From: Ziziphus jujuba
Lineage: Eukaryota; Streptophyta; Magnoliopsida; Rosales; Rhamnaceae
Direction: 5' to 3'
Assembly (NCBI RefSeq): GCF_031755915.1
Contig: NC_083387.1
Coordinates: 19,923,001 to 19,987,000 of the forward strand
Length of the DNA stretch: 64,000 nt
In this document: positions 10,133-22,400 of the stretch, piece by piece
Position numbering within the stretch: position 1 is the stretch's first letter
How the letters are laid out: every line of letters starts with the position of its first letter
Position numbers and translations under genes: made by a program
The notes under the pieces: model-generated
What the model saw: only the letters and a program-made list of their open reading frames with translations
Database searches by the model: none
What the model was told of the DNA's origin: nothing

Positions 10133-12889
10133 TTTTATTTCTACATATATGATCGATATTGTTTGATCAAAATTAAATTTTTGATTTTATATACTTATTA
10201 ATATTTAATTTGTGCGAAACTTGTGATTTGCTTTTAATTTTTTTTTGGTAAAACTTGTGCAAAATCTGATTCCGAGGCCAATATATTGTATTTTTGCAAA
10301 ATTTTTGAAAAATTCTTTTGTGCATGAATTTATAACCTGGGCTGTGCTTGAAATTATTTTTTGAGTTGAATGGAGTGATTTAGAGGTTCCAATTTGGCTT
10401 GAAACCATGTGAAATACGACAACACTATGAAATTCTTGACCAAAGAATGGATGTGTTGAAGCATTGGCATACTGGCGATTATAGGCTGGTTTGACACTGA
10501 AATCCAACCATTGGAGCTTGGACGAACCGAACGATGCAAGAATCGCCATGAAAGGTTACCAGAATGTGGAGTATTCGGCAGGTCAAAGATGCGAGTCATG
10601 CAACCTATTTATCTGGAAAATGGGTCAAAACCGACCCAGCTGAAGAAAGAGGATGGCCTAAACAATAGGACGCTTTGTGTCGTTTGCTGATGTCAGTGTG
10701 ATGACATCAGCACGAAGTGTCATATGCTGACAACATGCTGAGGTCGACAGCCAAATTAGAAAAAACCTAATTTATTTTTACTTATTTATCTTATGTATGG
10801 TTTTATTCATATATTTATTTATTGTTGTTTTATGTGAAATTATCCCTATTATTAGTTTATTAATTAAAATTTTCAAGATTTAAATTAAATATTGTTGGCC
10901 AACTTTCCCATTTAAAAAAAAAAAATTATGCTATGATTGACATAGTGGTGAGGATTGGCTAAGTGCTTGCCTATCGCAAGATTTGGTATATCCGAACCAT
11001 GAATTATCATGAGGCTTAATGCCTATAATTTTATGCACTCACCTATAATGAGATTTTGTTTGTGTTATTTATGGGTGTCAACTTGGAGTTGGCATAGTGG
11101 ATAGGATGGTGAGTATATACCTATCGTAAAACTTAGCTTACCCATTTCATAAAATTGTCAAATGTAATTATTTCTCTCCCACTTATGAACCAGTGTCCAT
11201 ACGAATGATTAGGCTACCCTGTCAGTGGTTTGATTACTTGGTAGGATGGTTGGAATGACAGTGGAAGTTGATTGAATACCATGAATCGCAAGTTCTGAGT
11301 TACCCTCTCGGTGACTTAGTTCAATATATTTGATTGTGGTGATTTGGTTGACTATACCTGATCTGTGTATGGGTATCCCTTATGCTACGAGGACCCTAGC
11401 GATATTATATGTGTTGGATAGTCTTTGTGATGTATTGCATTTTTGTTATTTGTTATTTCACAGCTGGGAGCACCCTTAATAGTCTGCATATGAATGCCAT
11501 GATAGAATTGAACAGATTAATTATTAGAAGTAGCAAAAGATTTTGATAATATTTGACTCTTATAAAGCTAGATATGATTTTGGAAATTGCACTACCGAAG
11601 ATACCAAATAGTTATAATACTGTCAAGGTTAAATGTTGTATAAGGACCTCAAGCACTTGTATAAGTGCTATGTGATAGTTATGGAGAATCATATGCATGA
11701 TTCTATATATTTTATATATAATGTTATATAAATATTGCTCATAAGCTCTTTGAGATTAGTAGAAAATTTATCAATTTTAGTAAACTGAGAAACAGGACTA
11801 TTTGGATTTCTTGAATTTTATTGTGTATGATGAAGTTAGTGGTGTGAATGAGCTTATCGTGAAACTTTCTATTTATTATATCGATCTCATGGACCTTAAT
11901 AAGAATTTTTGGTAAGGAGTATCTCTTACCATAGTGAGGAGCTTTACATCTTTTTTGACAATATTGGATCAAACCTCATTACATTAAAAGTTTTGGATCT
12001 ATTTTGAAGAAGTTAACTATTATTCCTTTAAATGAGAAGGATGACGTCAAACTAAATAAGTTTATGCTTTTTGTTATGGTAACTAATGAAACGGACTAAT
12101 TCAAGAAGATTTTTGTAATGACAACAAATATCTAAAGGCTAATGAGAATAAGAGTTTTGTTGTCAAGTTTTTTATTGGTACAAAAGGTGCTTTATTATCG
12201 GTAGGTGGTAGGAAAGAATCTTTTCCTAAATGGTGCAACTTTTTATTACAATTTAGTCAACTGTTAAAAATTGATGGCTTAATAGGAAATGACAAGGAAT
12301 GATAAGTTACTATAGACTTTATGTGGTGTTTTGTGGTAATTTGGCTTATAAGTTGTTGCTTGTATTAATTTCCTTGTTTTGTTGTTGTTACTCCTATAAT
12401 CACACCAGTATGCGCCAGAATTCATGTATATGTATGCCATACGCTTTGAGAAGCTGTAGATATTTTATTACCTATATTAATAACTTCTCCTATTATGGAT
12501 ATGTGAAGATTATTGGTGAGAAGTTAGTCTTCTTGGTTATCTTTAAGTAGTTCAAGATGAAAATAAAGCTTTAAAAGAATAAGAAGTTAAAGGCTATAAT
12601 GTCTAACAGGGTGATAAATATTATGGTAGACATAATGAGATTGGGTAGAACCCAATCTCTTTCGTAATTTATTTTTTTGAGTGTGGCATTGTGTGTAGTT
12701 TAGAACACTTGGCACTCTTTAGCAAATGACACAATTGAAAGAAGGAACTACACTTTTATGGATATAATGCGTTTTGTGTTGGCAAATTTTTAATTTGCCA
12801 TTGTCTAGTAAGTGACAAGTTATGCCTAGTTAACACATATTCTTGTATACGAGATTGTATTGTTGATTTTATGATGTATAATTTCAATA
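10133..12889. other. Copia internal leader and gag-side remnant
   Basis: This AT-rich sequence continues the copia element after the nested solo LTR. I see no preserved protein domain in it; the open frames are short and unlike known families. Its place between primer site and pol suggests decayed gag and protease. Confidence 0.5.
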
Positions 12890-13760
12890 TTAAGAAGTTA
12901 GACCCTAAAACCTAAAACCTTTAATGGTTATTTTGTTGGTTCTTGTAAAAGGATATGGGGTTCTGGATTTCATTGTTCATCTTATACCATCAGGGTCATT
13001 GAGCCAAACATGGCTATTTATTTTGAGGAAGTTTCAATTTTGATGAGAGTAAAGGTTCAAAGGTGCTTGTTTCTTTAGAAAAGAAGTTGTATTGATTCCC
13101 ACTATTGATGTTCCTGTCAAAAATTTTGTTATTCAATAATTAAGGAACTAGTAGTCAATCAGGATTGAACCCATTGAGATAAAATAAGATATTTTGATTG
13201 CAATTGATACTGATATGTGCCTTTTGAGAAGGTCACAGAGGGTTCAAAAATCTCTTATACCTGACGACTATGAGGTTTATTTGTAGGAACATGAGTTTAA
13301 CAGAAGTGATGAATTTGATCTAGTCACTTATGAGGAAGCCAATAAGCAGTTCAATGTCTATTTTCGTTTAGTTGCAAACTTATTGCAATATAGCAAATTT
13401 ATTGAATACAAATGGGTCTATAAGAGAAACTACAATGGTTAAGTAAACAAGTATAAGTTAGACTTGTTATCAAAGTTTAGTCAGAAGGAAAAAATTGACT
13501 ATAAAGAGACATTCCCTCATGTATCCACAGAAGATTCTTTTAGAATCATTAAGGAAATTATGACTAATTTGTTTTGGAGTTATATTATATGGATGTTAGA
13601 ACTGCTTTGTTAAATGGAATTTTGTAAATGTATATATATATATATATATATATGATCCAACCAGTTGGCTTCCAATCGGTGGGGAATGAAAATTTGCTTT
13701 GTAAACTTAAGATGTCTATTTATGAACTTAAATAAGCCTCATGGTAGTGGTATTTTAATT
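12890..13760 (+). pseudogene. Copia integrase C-terminus and RT remnant
   Basis: Copia pol motifs appear in shifting frames. They are KKLDPKT and GYFVGSCK-like sequence with SYTIRVIEPNMAIYFEE (about 12893-13027), LRRSQRVQKSLIPDDYEVY (about 13220-13280), NKWVYKRN with KEKIDYKETFPHVS (about 13410-13530), and QPVGFQS with KLKMSIYELK (about 13657-13730). The family equivalents join the integrase to RT and carry the RT fingers. Many stops and indels separate the blocks, and the catalytic YxDD region is not recognisable. It is non-functional. Confidence 0.85.
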
Positions 13761-14884
13761 TTTGATGAAGTTGTCATCTAAAATGGTTTTCAAGAAGATG
13801 TTAATTTATGCACATATTTCGGGGTCAGTGTGAGTAATTTAATATTTATAGTATTGTATATTAAAAGTATACTATTAGATTTCATTGATATTGACTAAGA
13901 TTAAATTGTTATTGTGTAACCATTTTAATGTGAAGGATCTTAAAGTGGTTTCATTGGTATTAGAAATAAAGATTTTTTGAGATAAAGCTAATTGTATATT
14001 GTAATTGTCTTAGTTAGAGCCTATATTGATAATATTGTATTGAGTTTTAATATGTGCAATATTCTTGTAATATGGTAACAGTGGTAAAGGTAATAAACTC
14101 TTTAGGGATTTGTGTCCTAAGAATGAGAGAATGATAAAAGGGACAAATTAAAATAGTTCTATATTCTTTTGCATTTATTAGTTTATTGTTCACTCAAGAC
14201 TGCACACCATTGGATATTATGTTGTGGATATGTTTTGGTAAATGCTTGAGTATCCTGTGGATCATTATAATGTGATGTTTGTTACACATATTGTTGCTCC
14301 TTATGCTATAGTATGTCTGTTTGATATTTTAATCTCTATGTATATGTATACATTGATCCACAGGCACCATGGTGAGTCTCTACAGCTTAGTTTGAGTGTG
14401 TTGTTGTACCTTGTTGATATGCAATGTGCTTGAATGAAATAGTATCATGTGTTGGGGGATTACACGTGGTAAGGTAAATCCCTATTATCTAGATTGAGTT
14501 TATGGCATGCAAAATGCTCAGTTGAAATGGTATCTAGTTTTTTGAGAAATTTATTGAGAGAATTTCTACTATCTAGTTTGGTATATTGTTGTGTCCTATC
14601 AGCATGCCAAATGCTTGGATGAAATGGTATTTTGTTTTGAGAGATTTTGTAGTAAGTGAGTTCGTCATTATTTGTGATGATTATGCAGCCCAAGAAATAG
14701 ACTGTTAGATATTCTTTATATGGATTAGCCATAATTATGTAACTCACTTACAGGGCTTGTCTATACCAGTAATGGAATTTACTTGTTTATTAACTTTTTT
14801 AGTAGAGTCCTTAGGCACACATTCTCTGTAATACTTCAGTTGATCTATTGGATTGAAGGATCTATTTTCTCTAGAATCCAATTG
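13761..14884. other. Copia 3' internal remnant
   Basis: No conserved domain can be read here. The position after RT and before the LTR-like copy suggests RNase H and 3' untranslated element sequence. A TA microsatellite lies just before it, at about 13629-13654. Confidence 0.45.
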
Positions 14885-15022
14885 ACTTATTCTCTATTTT
14901 ATTATTATATTATTATTATTACTATTATTATTAATTAATTATTAATTATTTTGTATATATATATATATATATATAAATAAATTAGGAATGAGTCACTAAT
15001 GATAATATACGATGCACATTCT
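14885..15022 (+). repeat. LTR-like direct repeat of the copia element
   Basis: About 138 bp match 6650-6798: a TTA-rich run, a TA run, then AAATTAGGAATGAGTCACT and GATAATATACGATGCACAT. Similarity is lost after 15022, so the 3' LTR is truncated or rearranged. Confidence 0.6.
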
Positions 15023-17967
15023 AAATTATGTTGAAATGTACTACTAGTTTTCAAAACCATGTTAGTAAAAAATCAATGGGCATTTCCAAATATATTTGTC
15101 AAAAAAAGCAACATAATATGCCTGATCAATTGGAATTAAGAAAATTCTATCCCTTCTGTTATAAACATACGAGTCACAGTGAAATAAAGAAATAGCATGA
15201 ACCGATCACTTTTGTGCCAGCTTTTCAATCCAAAGAAGGTGAAAAACAACATATTATATATAATATAACCATTTCTATAACATATATTAAATATATAAAC
15301 AAATCCTATTGAAATGAATCCTACTTATTAATTAATTCTAAATTGTTTTTTATCTTTTTTGTTTTGATCCTATCGAAATAGGAGTAGGATTTTTGAGATA
15401 AGGAATAAACAAACCATGGATAAATCCAAGTGATCTTTGCATAGGGGTTTGCCCTCGATTCAACCAGGGGATCAAATTGATTATCAAAATATGGGTTTAA
15501 TTAGTTAATTTATTACTGAACAAGGAAAAATATTATCTAGACAGGTGAATTAATTGACTTTAAAACAACAACAATTACCATCGCTATAAAACAACCTAGT
15601 ATTTTATCTTTTTACCTTTTTTTAATAATGAGAAACAATTTGAAATAAGCGAGTCAACCACTCAAACTGCTAATCTGAGAACTAAAAATAAATAACTCTT
15701 CAATTGAATCAAAATCAAATTCCAATCCGCACTCAACGTGAATTTATGTTTTTTTGAAAACTTTGAAAATCTAGGTTTGATTATCGTATTGTAAGAAAAG
15801 AATAATTGGGAAAAAGAATAAATCTTTTTTTATTAACATTTTGAAAACTTTCTTATAGGATGATATTTTATCATACTAATTTCTCTACCTTCCCTAAGTT
15901 CATTATCTAAGGGACTCCATTTAAAACATTACAATGAATTCCTTCCAATCTCTTTATTTTATGATTTCATTAGAAATCATATAAAAATAATTCCCATTTA
16001 ATATAGCTATTTATGCAAGTATTTTATGATTAAATAGCAACTGCCCTTCGTATAGATTGTATATTAGTCTACCGTAACTATGGTATACATTATTATCTTG
16101 ACTTACTGCATTTATCTGAGTGACCCACAACCATCAGAAATCTCTCTTTTGCCTATCTCTATCCTAATGAGCTACAACTAAAGCTCTTATCTTCTGCTAA
16201 GTAATAGTCCGAGTAAGTCTTGAATGAGCTCCATGAAAGCTTGAAACAAATAAATGAATTTTCATTCTATGTCTTCGAGCAATATACCGCCTTCTAATTC
16301 TAGTCATTGAATAAATAAAACTTTAATGAATAACTAATTGATTTTTTATGTTTCTGTTATTTTCTTCCCCTTTCCTAGTTTATTAATAACAAAACGGATT
16401 CTTCCAATGTATAAAACAAAATTTCAATGGCTTTTGCTTCTATAACCTTCCCAACCATGATTTTTTTATAGGCTTTCATCTCAAAATAAGAAATTTTTTT
16501 GATACTAGATTATTAAAAAAAATAGTAAATTAAAAGCAATAAATATAAACAGATATAGTGGGTTCCATTGTTTCTATGGCTTCTTTGTAAACGGTGGAGC
16601 CCCCTCTATACATCAGAGCCCCTTCTTTCATTTAATGAATGTTGTTCTTCTTAACTTGTACAGTTCACACTCTTTGGCTCTATCCATAATTATCCAGTAA
16701 GAGGTCTTCAAAACAAAATCCAACCCAACAATACAGTGACAGTATTTAATTATGAAGATTAGTTGAGTGCATGACCCTATTAGTCCATTCTTACAAGAGT
16801 CAAGAATAAGGACGTAACCTTTTCACCTGTCAAATCGGATTTCCCTGCTTAATGGATACCATCTTCTACTAACGGGGAATTCTTTTACTTCGTAAATTAA
16901 AAATTGAAATAATTGGGCTTGGCACCAATGAAATCATGAATTTGATAACACAATAGAAAGATTTGATAGATCTTTTGTTATTTTTAGATTTACCTTTTTA
17001 GTTTTAGATAGTAAATGGGCTTCTTTTATTCTATCCTATTTCATTGGTCCAAATGGCCAATATTGGATCAATTGTTTTATTTCTTTTGGCGGACCACATT
17101 ATCTGAACGAGTTGCATATACACCCTCCTCCATGTTTTTAAATCTAAAGGGTCTAAATTAAAACATGAGCGTTTTAACTACGGCAAATTTGATTTTTAAT
17201 ACTGGTATTGGTGATTGTCAAAAACAAAAAAGTGGTTGTGGAAAAAAAAAAAAAAATGCAATTGGACCTTGATTGTCTAAGTGCAACTATCCTGAACTAA
17301 AAATGTATTAAAGTGCAATTAATCCCTTAATGATTTTATCATCTACTAAAATGTAATTAGTCCTAATTACAATGCATTTTGATTTTACCATCTACTTTCA
17401 CTAGGAGTTAAATAGTAATCTAGAGTCGAGCTGTAAACCATGAACATGTTTAATTGCTTAAATTAAAATTTTCCTTAAACAACAAACTGGCCCTGTTACA
17501 ACAAACTGGCCCTGTTATCTTATTCCACAGAAATCCCTTGACAAATTTACCCAGTAGAACAGCTATAAAAGCACGTTAAGCCCAAATTCTCTTTGGATGC
17601 ATAAAACATGTAACTCAGTTCCCTCAAACTTTGTTTTTCCTTCTTGAGACCTATAAAATTCCCAGACTACAAGAGGCCAATAGATTTCCTATGAACTGTG
17701 CTCAAATATAACGAGCATAGGAAAGGTTAGTACACACTAAACAAAAGGACAATTCAAAATGAAAACAATGCTATAGAGAAGTAACAGAATAACATTAGAT
17801 AGCAGCAAAATGCACCCCACAGGTTTGGGACTAGTTCAGCAGTAAAAGATGTAGATTGATAACCATTTCATCCAAAACAACAAAAGGATAGCAACATCTT
17901 GAATCTATCTACAAAAGCTCTGAGACTACATGACATGGTGGGGATATCAACAAGAAAATTATCCTGC
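15023..17967. other. Gene-free stretch, unexplained
   Basis: No open frame of note, RNA gene or transposon motif was found. A direct repeat of ACAACAAACTGGCCCTGTT occurs twice at about 17481-17518. Part of the stretch (about 15300-17130) has the texture of organelle spacer DNA, but I could not identify it. Confidence 0.4.
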
Positions 17968-18272
17968 CTATGCAACAATTTTTGCTGGACAGTATCTCAG
18001 TACAGTAAGCCCTGGAATGACGTAAAAAAGTAATCAATAATTGATGTGAAAGTCAAATATACCAATAAAGTGGAAATGCCAAGCATATATTTATAGATTA
18101 CATGAAATGTTTACCTGCTATGGCATCTCCACCACCTCTTTGATGCAGTGCATTACAAATTTCTTCAATCCATTCTGGAGGTAGTACTGAGTCTTTATCT
18201 ATGCCATATAGTACATCATTCAAACATTTTCCTCCCACGTGAAACAATAACCTTAGGCCTTTGCCAGCTTGA
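17968..18272 (-). CDS. Two 3'-terminal exons of an unidentified gene
   Basis: On the minus strand, 18272-18115 reads GKGLRLLFHVGGKCLNDV, DKDSVLPPEWIEEICNALHQ and RGGGDAIA, and ends at an excellent donor (GCAG|GTAAAC). An intron of about 103 bp ends in ATTCCAG, and the last exon (18011-17968) reads LTVLRYCPAKIVA and stops. Frame is kept across the junction. The exon before 18272 was not found: an in-frame stop lies just upstream, at about 18297. I do not recognise the family. It may be a spliced 3' extension, a separate decayed gene, or a captured fragment downstream of the PPR gene. Confidence 0.4.
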
Positions 18273-19040
18273 CTGGTTGCGACAAGAACATGTATTTATG
18301 CTAAATAATCAACATTAGGAACTCAAGAAACCTCTTCATATGCTCCTAAAACAATGAAAACCAAATCCTTAAGGCTTCGTTTTGGATCAAAGAAGCTCAG
18401 CTATATTCTGTGGCAAAAGGCAGGAATATTAAAATAAGTATAAATGCTATTCGAGTAAGCACCTTTATACTGAATGTCAAAACAAACATCATCAATCAAC
18501 ACAGGATTCTTGTCCCAAACCAAACAGAAAAGCCACAGCAACTTTTGAAACAGGCTTACAAGAACTTATCCTGAAATACGATCCTTACTTTGGGGTCTTT
18601 TGAACTTATGTCTTCATTATCTCCTTCCTAAACAGAGGAAGAGCCGTTGTTTCTTAAAGAATAAACCTAATTGCAGGGAGAAAAAAAAAATTTGTAATAA
18701 TAAACCAAATGATGGAAGGTTTCCTAGTAAAGGCATAAGATCTTTTTAGCCGTTTACTTTTATAAGAATTTATGAAAAAAAGGGGGAAAAAAAATTGCAG
18801 AAGCTGCCCATTAAAAGCTCTCTCCAGAAGCACCAACTGAAACTACTAAAATATTGACACAACTGCCCATTGACAAACTAAAATGCATATTGAATAATAG
18901 TTGTTGAGCAACAAGAAGTTCAAATGATGCTCGGTAAAATGAACTGGAGGCCATCAAATCTTACCTCATCAATTAGAAAGGTAGCTAGCATGTTGGGTAT
19001 TTTTCATATTGGGCAAGTGGCATTATATTCCTTCACTTTT
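18273..19040. other. Spacer between unidentified exons and the PPR gene
   Basis: This stretch probably includes the PPR 3'UTR. On the minus strand ATTGATGAG|GTAAG near 18966 resembles a splice donor just after the PPR stop, so the 3'UTR could be spliced. Nothing else is recognised. Confidence 0.4.
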
Positions 19041-21416
19041 TCAACTCAATCCTACCCATTTCTTAAAAGCCAATGCAGCTTCTCTCTTTTTCAGTTGGGC
19101 TTCTGTCTGGAATTTGGGAGCCTTGCCCTTATAAAGAGTTTTATGGTACTTCAAGAATAGGGTCCGGTATTTATACTTGTCAACAAACATTTTCCCTTTC
19201 TCCATCATCTCCACCACTTCATTTGCTCTATTGAAAAATGCACCCCTCACAAATGTGTAAAGTACAGAATCCAAGAGTTCCTGATCAAACTTCATAGAGG
19301 TGGAAGAAGCCAGAGATTTCATCTCACCCCATAGTTCTGTTACCTCTATATATTTTCCCCCAACAGCAGCATATCCAGTGACCATGGAATGAAAAGTTTG
19401 AGCATTTGGAGCATGCCCAAGACTTCTCATCTTCTTCAAAGCCTTCTCAGCATCATGCATCAACCTCTTCCTACAGAAAAAGTGGATTACATTGTTCCAA
19501 TCATGAACTCCAGAATCCACCTTCTGCCCTTCCTTGATTTCCTGCAAGAGCTTCGCCATCAAACTGGCTTCACTACCCTCTCCACATCCTTTAACCAACT
19601 TCTCAAATACTGGATGGCCAGCTTTTGGTATCTTAGCCTCTTTCATTTCTTTGAACAGATGCAGGGCTCCCTGCGTATCTCTTTGCAGCACCTTTGATTG
19701 GATCAATGCCTCATAACTGCTTGAGTCAAGCTGGATACCTGCCCTACGAGCATCCCGTAAAAGTGATGCAATCTCTCCCGCTCGATTTGCTTGACAGTAT
19801 GCTTTCAATAGCGAGGCATATACAGAAGAAGCAGTTTTAACACCAGCCAAACGCATCTCATCAAGAAGGTCATGTGCCTGATCTAACCAACCAAGTGATA
19901 TGCACGCATTAATGACATGAACCAAGGCAGAATCATCGTTGGAAGCTGGAGAACCTTCTTTTTCGGCCTTGATGAGAAATTCTACCAAACTTTTGGTGTT
20001 GCCAGATTCCAGAAATGCCTTAACCAATTTCACAAAAAGTTTATCAGTTGGTTGGATAATACCGCGTTCAGTTGTTAACAATTCAACTTGGGACTGTATT
20101 TTAGCTAACAAATTACCAAACACATTCTTTGCCTCGGTCTCAAGTTTCAGGAAACTTTGGTCTCTGGAATATTCTTCATAAGATAACATAGGAATATTAT
20201 TCATTGTGTTATTTTGTGCACCGTCAAATTTTCTATGGCTCGGTCCAGGCCCAGAACCCAGTGCAGGAAGGGACTTACTGTCCTTTCGAACTACATCAGC
20301 TACCAGTGTTTCTGCGGCAAGAGAATTTCTTGCTACTTTTGCTTTCCGAAGCATTTCCAGAACCATGTTCGATGCAGAATCCAGATCCCCAAACTTCAAA
20401 TGGCATGCCAGTAGACAATTATAGAACTGCCGAAACTGAGTATCACTTAGGTTGTGGGCTTCATCTATATATCTTTGAAGTTTCTCAAGCTCTTCTTTTC
20501 TTCCATTTCTCTCATGTATATGTGCCATTATTATCAATAAGTTAGCATCAGATTTGACACCAACTCTTGGCATCATGTCAAGGAGCTGTTCAGCTTTCCT
20601 AGTCGTCCCAAACAATAAACACCCAGCCAGAGCAATATTAAAAGCAGTAGTATTAGGCTTCATAGCAATCAGAGGTGCATTACTCTTTTTCCGTGGATCC
20701 ACCCTTCCATCTTGAAACAAATAACCTATCTCAAGAATCAACTCAGCGGCAAGGTATGCACCAGAAGCTGTATGTGAGATATGGGCCATAATTGCAGACC
20801 AAGCAGCAACAGGAGGAAATTGCTCCATAGCTACCAGCCTTCTTAGAGTAGTCGATGCAGGAACTGGAAAACCAGCTTTGGCTAGAGCAAATGAGAGATA
20901 AATAAGTGTCTCTTTCTGTAACAAGTTCTGTTTTCCCCCCTCAAAAATTTTTTCTACCAACCCATAAGCCTCCTGAAGCCACTGAACATCAAGACTTTCT
21001 GCAAAAGTTGAAAGAAGTTTATTCACAACAGATTTTCTAGGGAACCCATCCATCAGCATATGCTGCTCATACAACTTCCATGAATCATTAAGTCTATGCT
21101 CATCAAGTGCATCCTGTATTTCCACACTTAGTTTAGCAGGGTCTCGAGCCTGAGCCAAAATTGTTCCCGCCATAGTTGAGAAAAAAGAATTTTGCCATGT
21201 GATTTCATTTTGTAATCTCAAAAATACAGCTTGCTCATTTGAGTTTGTCAAACAAGAGCCAATAAACCCACAAGTCAACCTGTGACTCGAATATGCCCGA
21301 AGCTGGCATCCAGAAACCCGAACTACATTGTATTTACCATCACCAAGTATGACATACAGGAAGGATAAGGAAACTGCATTGAACCGATTGGCGAGTCTCC
21401 TCATAAAGTGCATCAT
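19041..21416 (-). CDS. Pentatricopeptide repeat protein, mitochondrial type
   Basis: A single uninterrupted 791-residue frame encodes a P-class PPR protein, a helical-repeat RNA-binding protein of organelles. The first 50 residues are rich in Arg, Ser and hydrophobics and poor in acids, as in a mitochondrial presequence. PPR units are clear at about 254-288 (KPNTTAFNIALAGCLLFG...), 498-531, 532-566, 567-601 and 637-669. The C-terminus is basic (KKREAALAFKKWVGLS) with no E/DYW tail. The length and layout fit the orthologues of Arabidopsis At1g03100, though that match is from memory. Two ATGs lie directly at a splice acceptor (CTTCTGACTAG|ATGATG), so the start is well placed and the 5'UTR is spliced. 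Confidence 0.92.
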   Translation of the reverse strand: MMHFMRRLANRFNAVSLSFLYVILGDGKYNVVRVSGCQLRAYSSHRLTCGFIGSCLTNSNEQAVFLRLQNEITWQNSFFSTMAGTILAQARDPAKLSVEIQDALDEHRLNDSWKLYEQHMLMDGFPRKSVVNKLLSTFAESLDVQWLQEAYGLVEKIFEGGKQNLLQKETLIYLSFALAKAGFPVPASTTLRRLVAMEQFPPVAAWSAIMAHISHTASGAYLAAELILEIGYLFQDGRVDPRKKSNAPLIAMKPNTTAFNIALAGCLLFGTTRKAEQLLDMMPRVGVKSDANLLIIMAHIHERNGRKEELEKLQRYIDEAHNLSDTQFRQFYNCLLACHLKFGDLDSASNMVLEMLRKAKVARNSLAAETLVADVVRKDSKSLPALGSGPGPSHRKFDGAQNNTMNNIPMLSYEEYSRDQSFLKLETEAKNVFGNLLAKIQSQVELLTTERGIIQPTDKLFVKLVKAFLESGNTKSLVEFLIKAEKEGSPASNDDSALVHVINACISLGWLDQAHDLLDEMRLAGVKTASSVYASLLKAYCQANRAGEIASLLRDARRAGIQLDSSSYEALIQSKVLQRDTQGALHLFKEMKEAKIPKAGHPVFEKLVKGCGEGSEASLMAKLLQEIKEGQKVDSGVHDWNNVIHFFCRKRLMHDAEKALKKMRSLGHAPNAQTFHSMVTGYAAVGGKYIEVTELWGEMKSLASSTSMKFDQELLDSVLYTFVRGAFFNRANEVVEMMEKGKMFVDKYKYRTLFLKYHKTLYKGKAPKFQTEAQLKKREAALAFKKWVGLS

Positions 21417-21960
21417 CTAGTCAGAAGAGAAAATGCCCAACACTAAACGAATCAAGATCCGTGCAATTTAGAAACAACAGGATTCACCTCCAACCTAAAA
21501 CTGAAAATCTGGGACCAAAAAAAGCCATGCTTAAACATCCAGAAAGTTTATTATCAAGACAAAATGATCTTCCCTTAAAAATAATGAGGAAAATAGTTTA
21601 TCAGAACTCTTCTAACAGTAAGCAGTGGATTAATGGAAGGAGCAAAAGAATTTATGCAGCTTCTTTCTAACCAAAACAATTAATCAAGTGCAAAAAACTC
21701 GAATAATGGTCATAAGCTTTCGGTGAGACATTTTATCAAACGTCTGATAAGCAAACTGAGCTCAAGTGGAAGGAATGGATAGCAGAGGAAGAAAATTAGT
21801 GCTTACCACTAATTAGACAACGCTAATACCCAATGAACCATTGAGCCAATGAGCCATTGAAGTTCGTCGTCGTCAAACTCCCGCAGAAGACAGATCGTAT
21901 AAAGGTTTCAGAGAAGCCAAAGGGAAATTTTCGAAAACGACGATTACTTGAAGACCGTTT
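21417..21960 (-). promoter_or_regulatory. 5'UTR intron and first exon of the PPR gene
   Basis: On the minus strand a non-coding exon at about 21960-21808 ends in a good donor (TTAGTG|GTAAGC) and joins an acceptor (TCTTCTGACTAG) immediately before the ATG at 21416. The intron is about 390 bp. A GC-rich start (GCGGGAGTTTGACGACGACG, about 21890-21870) lies in the exon. Confidence 0.65.
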
Positions 21961-22013
21961 TTACCAATGGAAAATTATAAATTGATCCCTTTCATTTTAA
22001 ATTAATTTTGTAA

Positions 22014-22044
<31 letters not shown>

Positions 22045-22400
22045 TTTTCTTAATTAGCAATGACTCGCATTTTTTAATTTTTATTTCTTTGGCTTTATTC
22101 TTTTTTTTCTTTTCTTTTTTTTTTTGGGGGTAAATGGCTTTATCCTTTTTCATTCAAAAAAAAAAAAAATTTGAATTAAAGTGTATAGTTTGTACTAAGA
22201 GAAAATGATAAATTGCAATGATCACTATATGTAATAAACTAAAATGGAATTAATAAATCTGCAAAAATTTAAAACTGTAAGGAAAGTTAACGCAATATTC
22301 TATTTTATTAGGCAAAAAAAAAGTTATCCATTTAAGTTTTTAATTAAAATGGGATTACCATTTTTATTTTATTTTAGTTTTTGAAATAGTAATAATTAAA
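21961..22400 (-). repeat. PPR upstream region, copy 1 of a duplication
   Basis: The sequence upstream of the PPR first exon is repeated at 31080-31460 in the same orientation. Shared blocks include GGAAAATTATAAATTGAT, TCTGCAAAAATTTAAAACT and TTATCCATTTAA. It holds the likely promoter of the PPR gene plus TA and poly-A/T runs. Confidence 0.75.

Larger units (their letters stand above)
6648..15022 (+). mobile_element. Decayed Ty1/copia element with a nested LTR
   Basis: The element consists of the LTR-like 6648-7049, a primer site at 7052, a long non-coding or gag-derived leader, copia pol remnants at about 12890-13760, and an LTR-like copy at 14885-15022. A 2990-bp solo LTR of a different family is inserted at 7143. 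Integrase-side and RT motifs are in the order expected for copia. Long coding frames are gone, so it is an old, inactive copy. Confidence 0.75.

Noticed and set aside
10920..11120. tRNA-like wording such as GAGTTGGCATAGTGG
   Set aside because: No cloverleaf, anticodon stem or T-loop could be formed around it.
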